DNA of 41,266 nucleotides from an uncultured Verrucomicrobiota bacterium (GTDB lineage: Bacteria; Verrucomicrobiota; Verrucomicrobiia; Limisphaerales; UBA9464): contig CAIVQB010000036.1 in assembly GCA_903907925.1 (NCBI GenBank), positions 1 to 41,266 of the forward strand, written 5' to 3'. The notes under the pieces are model-generated. The model worked only from the letters and a program-made list of their open reading frames with translations, made no database searches and was not told the origin of the DNA. Made by a program: the position numbers and the translations under genes. The first letter of the stretch is position 1; each line of letters starts with the position of its first letter. Shown one piece after another: positions 1 to 8,659 of the stretch.

Positions 1-114
1 CCAGCCTCCAGATTCCACGTCACTCAGACACAAGCCGCCGACTAGTCGAGCCCGCCGGCGTGCTGAGAGCAGAAAGCTCGCGCCGACGGGCGGGTGGACT
101 CCCCATTCCTCGAA

Positions 115-324
115 TCACCCACACAAACTCATCAGGAGCCGAATGTTGGTAGTTGTATCGTTCTCCATCGGAGATCCCCTGAGCCACACAGCAAGCGCGG
201 CCTTTCCACCGGACTCCTTGTAAGCGGTGAGCCCATTGCTGACGATTGGTGGCACGCCTGTTTGTGCGTGAACTGAGATGGTGAAGCAAAAAGCGGCGAC
301 GAATGCGAATATGATCGTTTTCAT
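115..324 (-). CDS. small secreted protein, possibly truncated
   Basis: A 69-residue protein starting MKTIIFAFVAAFCFTISVHAQ, which is a clear Sec signal peptide with cleavage expected after the AHA-like site near residue 19. I chose the ATG at 324 because it begins this peptide; an in-frame TTG further upstream would only add a hydrophilic extension. The mature part is about 48 residues and contains GLTAYKESGGKAALAVWLRGSPMEND in its middle before an early stop. I recall longer (about 130 residue) verrucomicrobial secreted proteins with a similar stretch of the form 'W-L-x-G-S-P-x-E' continuing into a beta-rich domain, so this copy may be cut short by a frameshift or decay; that is inference. 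Function unknown. It lies 107 bp upstream of the start of nothing obvious and is separated from the giant gene's end by a short AT-richer gap. Confidence 0.5.
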   Translation of the reverse strand: MKTIIFAFVAAFCFTISVHAQTGVPPIVSNGLTAYKESGGKAALAVWLRGSPMENDTTTNIRLLMSLCG

Positions 325-431
325 AGTGAACCTGTGTAGTTGATTAACATTGAGCAAGGCAATGGGGTTGTATCTAATCATTTGATATTTGAAATTGAAT
401 TGTGGCGAGGAGATGGATGGGGCTCGATCCT

Positions 432-3400
432 TCAATTCCCGTCGTTCAACGGCTGTGTTGAACGCAGGTAGGCGAAGAGGTCGCGGACTTCCTGATCCTT
501 GAGGCCGCCCAGAAGTCCCTCGGGCATCAGTGAACTGCCGGCCGGCTCCAGTTTCAGGATTTCGGAACGGGGTAGGGGTACGGTCTGGCCGTCCGGGGTC
601 CGCAGCACGATGATCTGAGTGTCTTTGTCGGCCAGAAATCCGGTGAGGTTTCGTCCATCCCGAGTTTCGACGGAGAAGCTTTCATAACCCTCTCGGATCT
701 CGGCATTGGGATTGATCACGTTCAAGAGCAGGCTGCCCAGGTCCGAACGTTGGTAGGTGGTGAGGTCCGGGCCGATTTCAGCGCCTTTTCCGAACAGTTT
801 ATGGCAGACCCCGCATTGGGCCATGAACAGTTTCTTGCCGGTGTAGGGGCTTCCGGTGGTCAACGAAATGACCTCGGAGAGCCTCCCGATCTCGTGTTCC
901 AGTTCCGCACTCGTTGCCTGCCGGATATTGGGCCACAGCTTCGCGGTGAGTTGCGCGAGTTCGTCGCCGGGCATCGATTTGATTTTCCGCACGGAATCCG
1001 CTGGTACGAGGCTTTTTGGGAGGCGGCCGGAATCCACCGCACGCAGCAGATCGAGCGCCAGCGTCGGTCGACTGGTCAGCAAGCCCAGCGCCGCGGGCTG
1101 CAATGGGACGGGAAAGGTCGGAAACTGGGTGAGGATTTCCGAAGCGATTTCGGGCGAGGCGTATAGTTGGAGCGCACCCAGGGCCGCCCGGCGCAACTCA
1201 ACCTCCCGCGCATCACGAACCACTGCCAGCAGAACCGGAACCGCCGACGGCTGCCGGGTTTCTCCAAATACCTGGATCAACTGAAGGCGCTGGGTCATGT
1301 CTGTGGATGCAGAGCGAACCAGTTCGAGAGCCTTCTCCACGGCCGCTGGCCGGCCGCGGCGGGCACCGATCATCACTGATTCACCGCCGGCGCGCTCCAT
1401 CGCGGTCAACAATTCCTCGGGCAATCCCACCAGCGGGCGTCCCTTGAACGCTTCCTCAAATCCCTGGGTGAGACGGGCCGTCTCGGTGGGGCCCGGTGAC
1501 AGCGCGAACAGGCGGGCGCAGGTCAGGAGATCCTCACGCCGTCCGGTCGCCGCGAACCGCCGCATCAGACGCGACAGGATGTGACTTTGAACCATCGGCG
1601 CTCTCCACAGTTCCCGGTCTGAAAACAGCGCCAGAACCGCTTCCCGGTCGGTCGCGCATTTTTCCTCGATCGCCCACCAGAGCATCAGGGGTTGGCGTGC
1701 ATCGCCGGTGTCGGCATCGCGGGCCAGCAGGGCGCGCACGAGATCCAATCCCTCCCGGGCGGGCAGTCGACGCGCGCTTGCGGCCAGTTGAGATCGGACT
1801 TCGATGTTGGGCTCAGTGGACGCCAGATCCGTCAATCGACGGCTGATCGGTGCCGAGACACGTCGCTCATCGCCCAGCAATCGGACGGCCCACGCCCGGA
1901 TCTGAGGATGCGGATGGGACAGCGCCTTCTCCGCCGCGGCGTCGGACCACTGTCCCAACCGGTACAAGGCCCAGAACGCCTCGAGCGGCGTGTTCGACGT
2001 TTCGGGTCCGCTCAACATTTGCTGGAGAGCCGGTACCACGGATGAATCCTGGCGTTCGGCGAGAAGCTGGAGCGATTGCTGGCGGATGAACCGGTTGGAG
2101 TTCTTGAGCTGATTTACCAGGGCGTCGGAACGCGCTGCCGACAGATCGAGAGCCTGGACTGGTTTCGCGGAACGAGGCCGGAGTCGATAGATTCGCCCGT
2201 TCGACGCATCCATCTGGCCTTCGTGATTGCGGTAGTGGTTGACCTGGCGGTCGTACCAATCGCAGACGTAGATCGCGCCATCGGGCCCCAACTTGATGTC
2301 CACCGGTCGAAACCACTTGTCATCGGAGGTCACCGGGTACCCGAGATCCCGGGTGCGAAAGCTCGATCCCTCGGCGGTGATCTCGCTCATCACGATCCGT
2401 CCCTGCAGCGGTTCCACGCCAAGCAGTCGGCCTTGATAGACCTCACCCAAAGCTTCGCTGTCGTAGATCAGGAAGTTATGGGTGAATCGGTCCACATCTG
2501 GGTGGGGCATTTGCGGGAAATAGCCGAAGGCGTATGGATTGGACAATGGGCCGTGCTTGTCGAATCCCTTCTGGAGATAGGCACCCTGTTGATAGTGAAA
2601 TCCGCGGGTGTTGCCGCCGTTGTGCCCGCTGAAGATCCGGCCGGCGGAATCCAGCTCCAGCCCAAACGCATTGCCGCCGCCTTCGCTGAAGATTTCATAA
2701 ACCCGCCGTTGGGGATGATAGCGCCAGATGTTCTGGCCCTGCGAAAACATGGGCTTCGGCTGGATCGGTTTTCCGTCCGCGCCGTAGACCAGAATGTTGC
2801 CGGTGACGGTCGAACCCTGGCATCCGTAAAGCCACCCATCCGGTCCCCAACGCAGTGAGTTGGCGACCGAATGAGTGTCCTCCAGGCCGAATCCGGACAG
2901 CAACACCTGCGGATCTCCGTCCGGCACGTCGTCATGATTGCGGTCCGGATAGAAGAGCAGGTACGGCGGATTGAGAACATAAACGCCGTCCGCACCGAAG
3001 GCGACGCTGGTGGCGATATTGAGGCCGTCCACAAACGTGGTGTGCTTGTCGAAGACGCCATTGCCATGGGTGTCCTCGTGGATGGTGATGCGATCAGCCC
3101 CTTTGAAATGATTCGGAGGGGGAGGCGGAACCTTGTCATAGACGGCGCGCCAGAAGTTGTCCCGGCTCACCATCTTGAGTCCTGCGGGGTGCGGGTATTG
3201 GCGGTATTGAACCACCCACATACGCCCGCGTGCGTCAAAGGTCAGGAATACCGGTTGGGCGACGATGGGCTCACTCAGAACCTGTTCGAACACCAAATCC
3301 TCGGCCACATGAAACTTCTTTGCCGATTCCGCCGGGGTCATCGGTCCGAGTTGTCCCTCCTCGGATTTCTTCGGACCGCGGGCGAGGGTGTCGGCTGCGA

Positions 3401-5474
3401 TGACGGTGGTGAATCGACCGGCGACGGGAGGTGTCTCGGTGCCTGGCTTGGCCCATGCGAGTTCGTTGCCGGTGCGGAATTGCCAGTCACCGGAAAGGGC
3501 AATGGCCTGGTTCCCGACCCGCAGATAGGGAGCAACACCTTTGAATCCGCCCCGACCGCCGTTGTCGAAAACTTGAATGGCGATGAGATTCCAGAGGCTT
3601 GGTCGGAAAGCCGTGTTTCCCAAGTTGTAGGCTTTGGGTTGATCCAATCCGCTGGCGAAGTTCGGCGGAAATGCGCCGGCCATCCCAACCTTCTGGCCGT
3701 TGACATAGGCCGCGTGGGCGTCGTCAACGGATTCTACCACCAGTTCGGCCGTTCGTCCGGCCCAGTCGGCCGGGACTTGAACCCAACAGCGGTACCAGGC
3801 AAATCCGTCGTATTGAGACAGGGCGCCGCCGGAATTCTCATCCCAGGTGCCGGGCACCTTCATGGGATGCCAGTCGGCCGCGTGATCCACCTTCTTCGGG
3901 ACTGCCGGCGGGATCATGTCGCCCACCGACCAGAGAACTCCGTTGAGCAGCAAACGGCGGAAATCCGGGTCGCGAAAATCATCCGGACTGCCCAGCGAAG
4001 TGTAGAACACCCGACGATTGTCGGCCGTATTGACCCACGCCACGGGTTCCACCTCCGAGGTTCCGTCCTCGGTTCGTCCGTTGAGGAGCGGGGTGACGGT
4101 GTTCTTCAGTTTTCGGCTGCGATACAAATGGGACTTGGAGGCGAACTCCGACTTCAACCCGGTGAGGATCGGATGGGCTGCGGTTTCAGCGATCTGCCGG
4201 ACCACAGTGGCCTTTCCCGGACCGGTGCCATAGTGATCCTGATAGTCGGCTCCGATGATCTCCTCGTCGAAATTGGGCCAGGTCTGTTCGGCGGGCGCTG
4301 TCTGGCCGCGCAGTTCAAAGGCGTGGATAGCGGTCCGGATGCCGGCGACAGGCTTTCCGGCGGCGATATGGGCCCGGATGGCGGCCATCATGCCCGCGGG
4401 CGGGGCGCGCCGGCGAACGCTGATCACCAGCAGATCGGCCTGGGGTATGATCTCCCAATTTTTAAAATCGCCGTCTCCCTCACGAGTGGAGGCGGTCACG
4501 TAACTGATTTTGTATCCGCGCCAGGCCAGTTCCTTGCGGGCGAACTCGGGCAGCGTTTCCCATGTGTGATACTCGTTTTCACCGATCACGAAAACGATGT
4601 GCTTCGGATGATCCGCCTTGAATCGAAAGGGCTCGCCGCCGAGGAGATCGACGCTGGTGATGCTGGGACACCAGTATTGTTCGATGTGTTCGGTGACCAA
4701 CTCGGTCCCGCGGAAATGGGAAACCCATGGTGATTTCCGGTGATTGTACATGCTGTCGGTCAGGTCGCGCATCAGAACCACGTTCTGTCCCTGGGTGACC
4801 ATCTGCCGTATTGAAAAGGGCCGTCCCAGTACGCACATATTGATGTGAACGCCCATCACGATGACGTTGGTGATGCCGCGTTGGCGCATCAGGTAGTAGG
4901 CCTCGGTGGAATCGGTAATGGCGTCGCCGTCCTGAATCTCCAGCCCGGGATGTTGTCGGGTCCAAGCCTTGTAACTCGGGCAATCGGGGCACCCGTCGCA
5001 GCCGCCGTCGGAATCATCAATCGGGAGGGCCGGTTCGGTGCCTCCATTCAAGGAACACCAGCCTTGCAACGGGATCCGGGTGGCCACTTTCGGGGCGGAT
5101 TGAGCCAGTTTCCGACCGGGGTGATCCTTGTAGAAATCCATCGTGTCGCTGGGGCAATGCAGAATCAACATGCCGCGGGCGCGTGCCGCCTTGATGACTT
5201 CGTTCATTCGCGGAACGAGTTCCCCCACCCGTTCAGTGGCATCCGGGCAGTGGTGTTTGTCCCACATGTCGCAGATGACGATGGCGGTGCGGGAGGGCTC
5301 CCATTGAAGGTTCTTTTCCACCACGTCGAACGCGTTGGTGTCCGACCGGGATCGCACCCGTGCGCGTCCGTGAAGAGTGATGGGGTCGCCGAGCGCGGAA
5401 GCGGTCAGGACGAGAAAAAGGGCCGTCCAGCAACCGCCCCAAAACCGTCGGGAGAGCAAAGGGAGGGACTTCAT
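432..5474 (-). CDS. giant exported isochorismatase-ThuA-PVC dehydrogenase-HEAT-cytochrome c fusion
   Basis: A 1680-residue secreted protein. The ATG at 5474 is preferred over one 36 bases upstream because it directly starts a signal peptide (MKSLPLLSRR then a hydrophobic core). Domain order by eye: isochorismatase-like cysteine hydrolase about 50-275, with Asp69 in the strand VICDMWD and Cys214 in GVHINMCVLG; ThuA-like domain about 290-520 (HIVFVIGENEYHTWETL); a beta-sandwich resembling the sugar-binding domain of glycoside hydrolase family 2, about 535-670; PVC-type membrane-bound dehydrogenase beta-propeller about 725-1135; HEAT repeats about 1150-1500; and cytochrome c about 1540-1675 with CGVCH at 1554-1558 and a probable Met ligand near 1650. 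PVC dehydrogenase plus HEAT plus c-heme proteins are typical of planctomycetes and verrucomicrobia and are thought to oxidise sugars or sugar derivatives in the periplasm. The front-end hydrolase and ThuA modules are the unusual part. The substrate is unknown. Confidence 0.88.
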   Translation of the reverse strand: MKSLPLLSRRFWGGCWTALFLVLTASALGDPITLHGRARVRSRSDTNAFDVVEKNLQWEPSRTAIVICDMWDKHHCPDATERVGELVPRMNEVIKAARARGMLILHCPSDTMDFYKDHPGRKLAQSAPKVATRIPLQGWCSLNGGTEPALPIDDSDGGCDGCPDCPSYKAWTRQHPGLEIQDGDAITDSTEAYYLMRQRGITNVIVMGVHINMCVLGRPFSIRQMVTQGQNVVLMRDLTDSMYNHRKSPWVSHFRGTELVTEHIEQYWCPSITSVDLLGGEPFRFKADHPKHIVFVIGENEYHTWETLPEFARKELAWRGYKISYVTASTREGDGDFKNWEIIPQADLLVISVRRRAPPAGMMAAIRAHIAAGKPVAGIRTAIHAFELRGQTAPAEQTWPNFDEEIIGADYQDHYGTGPGKATVVRQIAETAAHPILTGLKSEFASKSHLYRSRKLKNTVTPLLNGRTEDGTSEVEPVAWVNTADNRRVFYTSLGSPDDFRDPDFRRLLLNGVLWSVGDMIPPAVPKKVDHAADWHPMKVPGTWDENSGGALSQYDGFAWYRCWVQVPADWAGRTAELVVESVDDAHAAYVNGQKVGMAGAFPPNFASGLDQPKAYNLGNTAFRPSLWNLIAIQVFDNGGRGGFKGVAPYLRVGNQAIALSGDWQFRTGNELAWAKPGTETPPVAGRFTTVIAADTLARGPKKSEEGQLGPMTPAESAKKFHVAEDLVFEQVLSEPIVAQPVFLTFDARGRMWVVQYRQYPHPAGLKMVSRDNFWRAVYDKVPPPPPNHFKGADRITIHEDTHGNGVFDKHTTFVDGLNIATSVAFGADGVYVLNPPYLLFYPDRNHDDVPDGDPQVLLSGFGLEDTHSVANSLRWGPDGWLYGCQGSTVTGNILVYGADGKPIQPKPMFSQGQNIWRYHPQRRVYEIFSEGGGNAFGLELDSAGRIFSGHNGGNTRGFHYQQGAYLQKGFDKHGPLSNPYAFGYFPQMPHPDVDRFTHNFLIYDSEALGEVYQGRLLGVEPLQGRIVMSEITAEGSSFRTRDLGYPVTSDDKWFRPVDIKLGPDGAIYVCDWYDRQVNHYRNHEGQMDASNGRIYRLRPRSAKPVQALDLSAARSDALVNQLKNSNRFIRQQSLQLLAERQDSSVVPALQQMLSGPETSNTPLEAFWALYRLGQWSDAAAEKALSHPHPQIRAWAVRLLGDERRVSAPISRRLTDLASTEPNIEVRSQLAASARRLPAREGLDLVRALLARDADTGDARQPLMLWWAIEEKCATDREAVLALFSDRELWRAPMVQSHILSRLMRRFAATGRREDLLTCARLFALSPGPTETARLTQGFEEAFKGRPLVGLPEELLTAMERAGGESVMIGARRGRPAAVEKALELVRSASTDMTQRLQLIQVFGETRQPSAVPVLLAVVRDAREVELRRAALGALQLYASPEIASEILTQFPTFPVPLQPAALGLLTSRPTLALDLLRAVDSGRLPKSLVPADSVRKIKSMPGDELAQLTAKLWPNIRQATSAELEHEIGRLSEVISLTTGSPYTGKKLFMAQCGVCHKLFGKGAEIGPDLTTYQRSDLGSLLLNVINPNAEIREGYESFSVETRDGRNLTGFLADKDTQIIVLRTPDGQTVPLPRSEILKLEPAGSSLMPEGLLGGLKDQEVRDLFAYLRSTQPLNDGN

Positions 5475-5552
5475 GCCGGGAGGATGACCAATCCCATCTG
5501 AAAATCCCAAGCGAACTCTTTGTTTGTTGAATCGGGCTACCCCGCGTTAGAA

Positions 5553-5688
5553 CGCGTCTGAAAATCAGGAAGAGACCTGCGGCAAAGCATTTTGTCTTCT
5601 GCCAAGGCGACGAAGTTCGAGCATCCCCAAAGTGGGCTGCTCCCTCGTTGCGCCTCGCCATCCAGCCCTTTCCTCAATTTCAGACGCG
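5553..5688. repeat. 136-bp intergenic element with 20-bp inverted ends
   Basis: The left end at 5553-5572 and the right end at 5669-5688 are inverted copies matching at 17 of 20 positions; the outer eleven (CGCGTCTGAAA) are identical. The inside is not obviously coding. The element sits in a 519-bp gene-free stretch upstream of the giant fusion gene. The size and inverted ends suit a MITE or a REP-like verrucomicrobial repeat, but no second copy is in the window, so the family assignment is inference. Confidence 0.5.
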
Positions 5689-5789
5689 CTCTTGGCCGGA
5701 TCGATTCAGTAGAACTGGGCCTTCACCACAGATTCATACTGATGGAGGCAGATCCTTGCGGATTCGGTGCCAGATTCTCCCTTCCCCAC

Positions 5790-5897
5790 GGTAGGGCGAA
5801 CCTCCCGGTGAGCCGCGGTGGACGGACGGATTCCGCTTCGCAGCGCGGCGTCCCTCGTCCTGCCACGCACCCGGCTCGGCGGGAGCCTTGCCCTACC
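5790..5897. repeat. 108-bp palindromic intergenic repeat
   Basis: The arms at 5790-5815 and 5872-5897 are inverted copies matching at 21 of 26 bases. The outermost eight (GGTAGGGC / GCCCTACC) are perfect, as is the inner GAGCCG. The loop contains a further short GGACG/CGTCC pairing. It lies between the divergent starts of the giant fusion gene and the end of the TANGO2-like gene. GGTAGGGC-type palindromes are, as I recall, common between genes in Verrucomicrobiota. The rest of 5475-5993 shows no supported gene. Confidence 0.6.
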
Positions 5898-5993
5898 GGT
5901 GAACCGTACGTGGTTTCTACTGAGATGTTCCGGCTAGGCACCGAGACCGGCCTTTCTTGCCGTCCGAGGAGTCGTTGCCGTGCGAAGGCTCCG

Positions 5994-6731
5994 TCAGTTC
6001 TCGCCGGCCGGAATTAATTCGAGTGCGGAATGGATGCCGGGACGGCCCTCGCAGGGACAGCCCGGCTGATAGAAAACCGCTCCACCTGCACCAATGACCG
6101 TGATTTCAGAATAGCTTACCGTTCCGGCGTCTTCCCGGTGAACACAATGGGAAAAGGGGCCGCGCTTCGGAAGGTGCGACCCATGGAGGGCGCGAAGCCA
6201 AGTGTGATCACCCGCGTCGGTACGCCTGGAAAACCGGCGGAAAACATCAGATCGAACCTTCTGGGAGGCCGGTTCATCCAGGCCCGATGAAATCCATTGT
6301 CGAGGTGCCCACGGATGAGACAAGGCCTTGAGTTCCTTGCCGTCCCATCGCCATTCCATGACCACTCGAAGCCGATCGAACAGTCCCATCACCCGGAAGG
6401 GTTTGAGCCGTTTCAGGGGCAACGCCCCTAGATAGGCATCCGCGTCCACCGGTTTGCTGGTCGACAACAACCATTCCACCACCCGCCCGCGCGAGATCGA
6501 TCCGGCCGAGGGCGGGGGCTCGACGGCGTACCAGTTGATCAGGGCGAACGCGACTCCCGCGTCGTTGAGACCGATCCAGGTGCCACCTCCGGCCTCCACT
6601 GGACAGAGCGCCCGGCGTCGACTGGCCTGGCGTTGAATCGGTGGGAGGGCAACCGGCCTCGACCAGCGTTCGTCCCGGTTCATCCCCAGTCGGAATCCCG
6701 AGCGGCGCGGCCAAAAAGTTACGGTACACAT
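5994..6731 (-). CDS. TANGO2/NRDE family protein
   Basis: A 245-residue protein. It starts MCTVTF, with the invariant Cys2 of the NRDE (TANGO2) family, followed by GMNRDERWSRP containing the family's N-R-D-E motif. The reading frame is open far upstream, but the ATG at 6731 gives exactly the family's N-terminus, so it was chosen. TANGO2-like proteins adopt an Ntn-hydrolase-like fold; eukaryotic and some bacterial members have been linked to heme handling, but no enzymatic reaction is firmly established. No signal peptide or membrane segment is seen. The gene is 41 bp downstream of the DoxX gene on the same strand, so the two are probably co-transcribed. Confidence 0.82.
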   Translation of the reverse strand: MCTVTFWPRRSGFRLGMNRDERWSRPVALPPIQRQASRRRALCPVEAGGGTWIGLNDAGVAFALINWYAVEPPPSAGSISRGRVVEWLLSTSKPVDADAYLGALPLKRLKPFRVMGLFDRLRVVMEWRWDGKELKALSHPWAPRQWISSGLDEPASQKVRSDVFRRFSRRTDAGDHTWLRALHGSHLPKRGPFSHCVHREDAGTVSYSEITVIGAGGAVFYQPGCPCEGRPGIHSALELIPAGEN

Positions 6732-6772
6732 GAAGGCGCAGATCCATTTCAGGGAGTGTCGGATTCGGCCTG

Positions 6773-7207
6773 TTAGGTGGCACGAATTCCCACCGAACAT
6801 TGGGGTGCAGAGGCGCGGCTGATCCACGGTAGCTCGGTTCGGCGCAGCCAGACTACCAGTCCGCCCGACATCCAGACCGTAACCGCCAGCACGAAAAGTA
6901 AACCGCCATCGTCCCGGACCTCCAACCCCAGCCGGGTCAGGTGGGCGAGGATCGCTCCGGACATCAGGCCGACCGAAAGGATTCCGCCCCAGACGGCCGT
7001 ACGAGGAAACAACAGCAGACCCACGGCGACCGTTTCCAGACAGGCGGTGCCAATGCGCCCCCACGGCTCAATTCCCAACGCGGAGAAAATGTGTCGGGAC
7101 TCTTCGGAGCCGCCAAATTTGAAGAACAACGTTTGACCGAGAATCACCGCGGCAAGGATCTGGAAACACCAGGTTGTCCGGCGGTGACACGAACAGGAAT
7201 GTTTCAT
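6773..7207 (-). CDS. DoxX-like membrane protein
   Basis: A 144-residue protein with four hydrophobic segments, roughly residues 13-30, 52-68, 72-90 and 103-121, in the layout of small DoxX family proteins. The first helix is followed by FFKFGGSEES, similar to the 'K-F' motif that follows helix 1 in DoxX relatives. DoxX proteins are four-helix inner membrane proteins associated with thiosulfate:quinone oxidation or with redox and thiol stress; the exact role here is unknown. The N-terminus carries two Cys and a His (CSCH) before helix 1. It is the first gene of a likely two-gene unit with the TANGO2-like gene and is divergent from the DUF1223 gene, sharing a 99-bp intergenic region. Confidence 0.72.
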   Translation of the reverse strand: MKHSCSCHRRTTWCFQILAAVILGQTLFFKFGGSEESRHIFSALGIEPWGRIGTACLETVAVGLLLFPRTAVWGGILSVGLMSGAILAHLTRLGLEVRDDGGLLFVLAVTVWMSGGLVVWLRRTELPWISRASAPQCSVGIRAT

Positions 7208-7306
7208 CGAGCTAAGTCGGAATGGGGTGTCCTCCCTTACGATGCGAGAACGACAGAGTCACAATAAACCGTGTAAGGATCAACCCGGAAGCCCGACACT
7301 GACCCA

Positions 7307-8176
7307 ATGAATCGGTTCACCAACACCGCCTTCTCACTCGGCCTTGGCTGGGTCTGTTTTGGTCTGAGTAGCAGTCTTATCGGGAGAGTTGCAGCGGCCC
7401 CCGCCTCACCTGACTCAGGCGCAGCACCTGAAACACGGGGAATGTCGATGGAACCCGCGGTGCGCCCCATTTTGTTTCACAGCGCCGAAGAGCGGACCGC
7501 TCTCATCGAATTGTTCACGAGTGAAGGTTGCAGCAGTTGTCCGGTGGCGGATCGATGGCTGGGCGGGCTTTCGACTTCGGGACGTCTCTGGAAGGACTTC
7601 GTCCCGGTGGCGTGGCATGTCGATTATTGGGATGGCCTGGGATGGGTGGATGCGCTGGCATCACCCGGCAATACCCGCCGGCAGGAAACCTATGTCAAAC
7701 TCTGGCACGCGCGCAGCCCATACACCCCCGGTTTGGTCGTGAATGGTCGCGAATGGCGGGATTGGAGCCCGTCCGAATCCGTACCCGCGCTGGATGGAAC
7801 GCGAGTCGGTGTCCTCGATCTGAAGGCGACCGCTGCTGGCGAATTCGAGGTTTCATTCCGTCCGGGTTCGAAGCGGCTGGAAACTGATTCCCGGGAATCG
7901 TTGGAAGTGACGATTGCCTGGCTCGGCAACGGGTTGGAGAGCGCAGTCCGTCGCGGAGAGAATTCAGGGAAGACCCTGCGCCATTCGTTTGTCGTTCTGT
8001 CTTCGATTACGGGGCCGCTCGCGCCTTCGAAGGGAGCCGACGGAGGTTGGTCGGCCCGGATCAATTTTCCCCTCCCCAGCGTCAAAGCGAAACAGCGTGC
8101 GGTGGCAGCCTGGGTGTCAAAAGCTGGAAATCCCAGTCCCGTGCAGGTGGTCGGAGGTGTGTGGCCCAACCCATAA
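7307..8176 (+). CDS. DUF1223 thioredoxin-like secreted protein
   Basis: A 289-residue protein with an N-terminal signal peptide (MNRFTNTAFSLGLGWVCFGL to about residue 31, ending AAA). It then shows the DUF1223 hallmark LIELFTSEGCSSCPVAD, which holds a CxxC pair in a thioredoxin-like setting, followed by VAWHVDYWDGLGW and YTPGLVVNG. DUF1223 proteins are probably periplasmic or exported thiol-redox proteins of unsettled function. The ATG at 7307 is supported by the signal peptide. The length fits the family plus a C-terminal beta-rich part. It is divergent from the DoxX gene, and its 3' end faces the ECF sigma cluster across 153 bp with no recognised element. Confidence 0.85.
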   Translation: MNRFTNTAFSLGLGWVCFGLSSSLIGRVAAAPASPDSGAAPETRGMSMEPAVRPILFHSAEERTALIELFTSEGCSSCPVADRWLGGLSTSGRLWKDFVPVAWHVDYWDGLGWVDALASPGNTRRQETYVKLWHARSPYTPGLVVNGREWRDWSPSESVPALDGTRVGVLDLKATAAGEFEVSFRPGSKRLETDSRESLEVTIAWLGNGLESAVRRGENSGKTLRHSFVVLSSITGPLAPSKGADGGWSARINFPLPSVKAKQRAVAAWVSKAGNPSPVQVVGGVWPNP

Positions 8177-8329
8177 TAACGGGACGTGGCAGCGGTTCAA
8201 AGGAGGGGCGTTGAAACGTCACCTCAGTACGAAGAATCCCCCGGAACATCCGGGTCGGCGGCGGCGGTTGAAAAGCAGTCCGCTGGACCACGAGCAGCGG
8301 TCACGGCCGGCGATCGCCGCATCTGCCGT

Positions 8330-8659
8330 TCAATCTCTGGATCGTTCGCAACGAATCCGTTGCTTGAGTCGGTTTCGAATTGCCGAGGTGGAGGCCGAAG
8401 TGGTGTCAGCTTGGGTGCTTTCGGATGGATGGATGTTTGAGGAACGAGCGGCAGCCGTCCGGAGCACGTCAAGTTGTCGAACATACCGGGCGCAGGCCTT
8501 GCAGGTCCACAGGTGGAACCGAAGTCTCAGGGACGCCCAAAGGCCGATGGGCCGATCCTGCCGTTGCGAAGCGAGTTGGATCATCCCGCGACAGTGGGGG
8601 AGGGACGCCGCCAGCCGGCGAGCGATCCCAAGGAACCACCACTGAGGCGCGGCTTTCAC
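8330..8659 (-). CDS. zf-HC2-like putative anti-sigma factor (downstream partner)
   Basis: A 109-residue protein if started at the GTG at 8659, whose last bases overlap the TGA of the sigma gene (GTGA, 4-base overlap), a strong sign of translational coupling. It has the anti-sigma zinc motif C23-x25-H49-x3-C53-x2-C56, visible as HLWTCKACARY in its second half, the pattern of zf-HC2/ZAS domains that bind Zn and hold an ECF sigma factor. No membrane segment follows, so it would be a soluble, possibly redox-sensing, ZAS-type regulator. The C-terminal 45 residues are polar and basic. An ATG at 8584 would remove the first Cys and is disfavoured. Binding to the neighbouring sigma is inferred from gene order. 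Confidence 0.65.
   Translation of the reverse strand: MKAAPQWWFLGIARRLAASLPHCRGMIQLASQRQDRPIGLWASLRLRFHLWTCKACARYVRQLDVLRTAAARSSNIHPSESTQADTTSASTSAIRNRLKQRIRCERSRD

Noticed and set aside
2871-4733. 620-residue open frame on the plus strand
   Set aside because: It runs opposite the giant fusion gene; the minus-strand frame has signal peptide, catalytic and heme motifs, so this is a codon-bias shadow.
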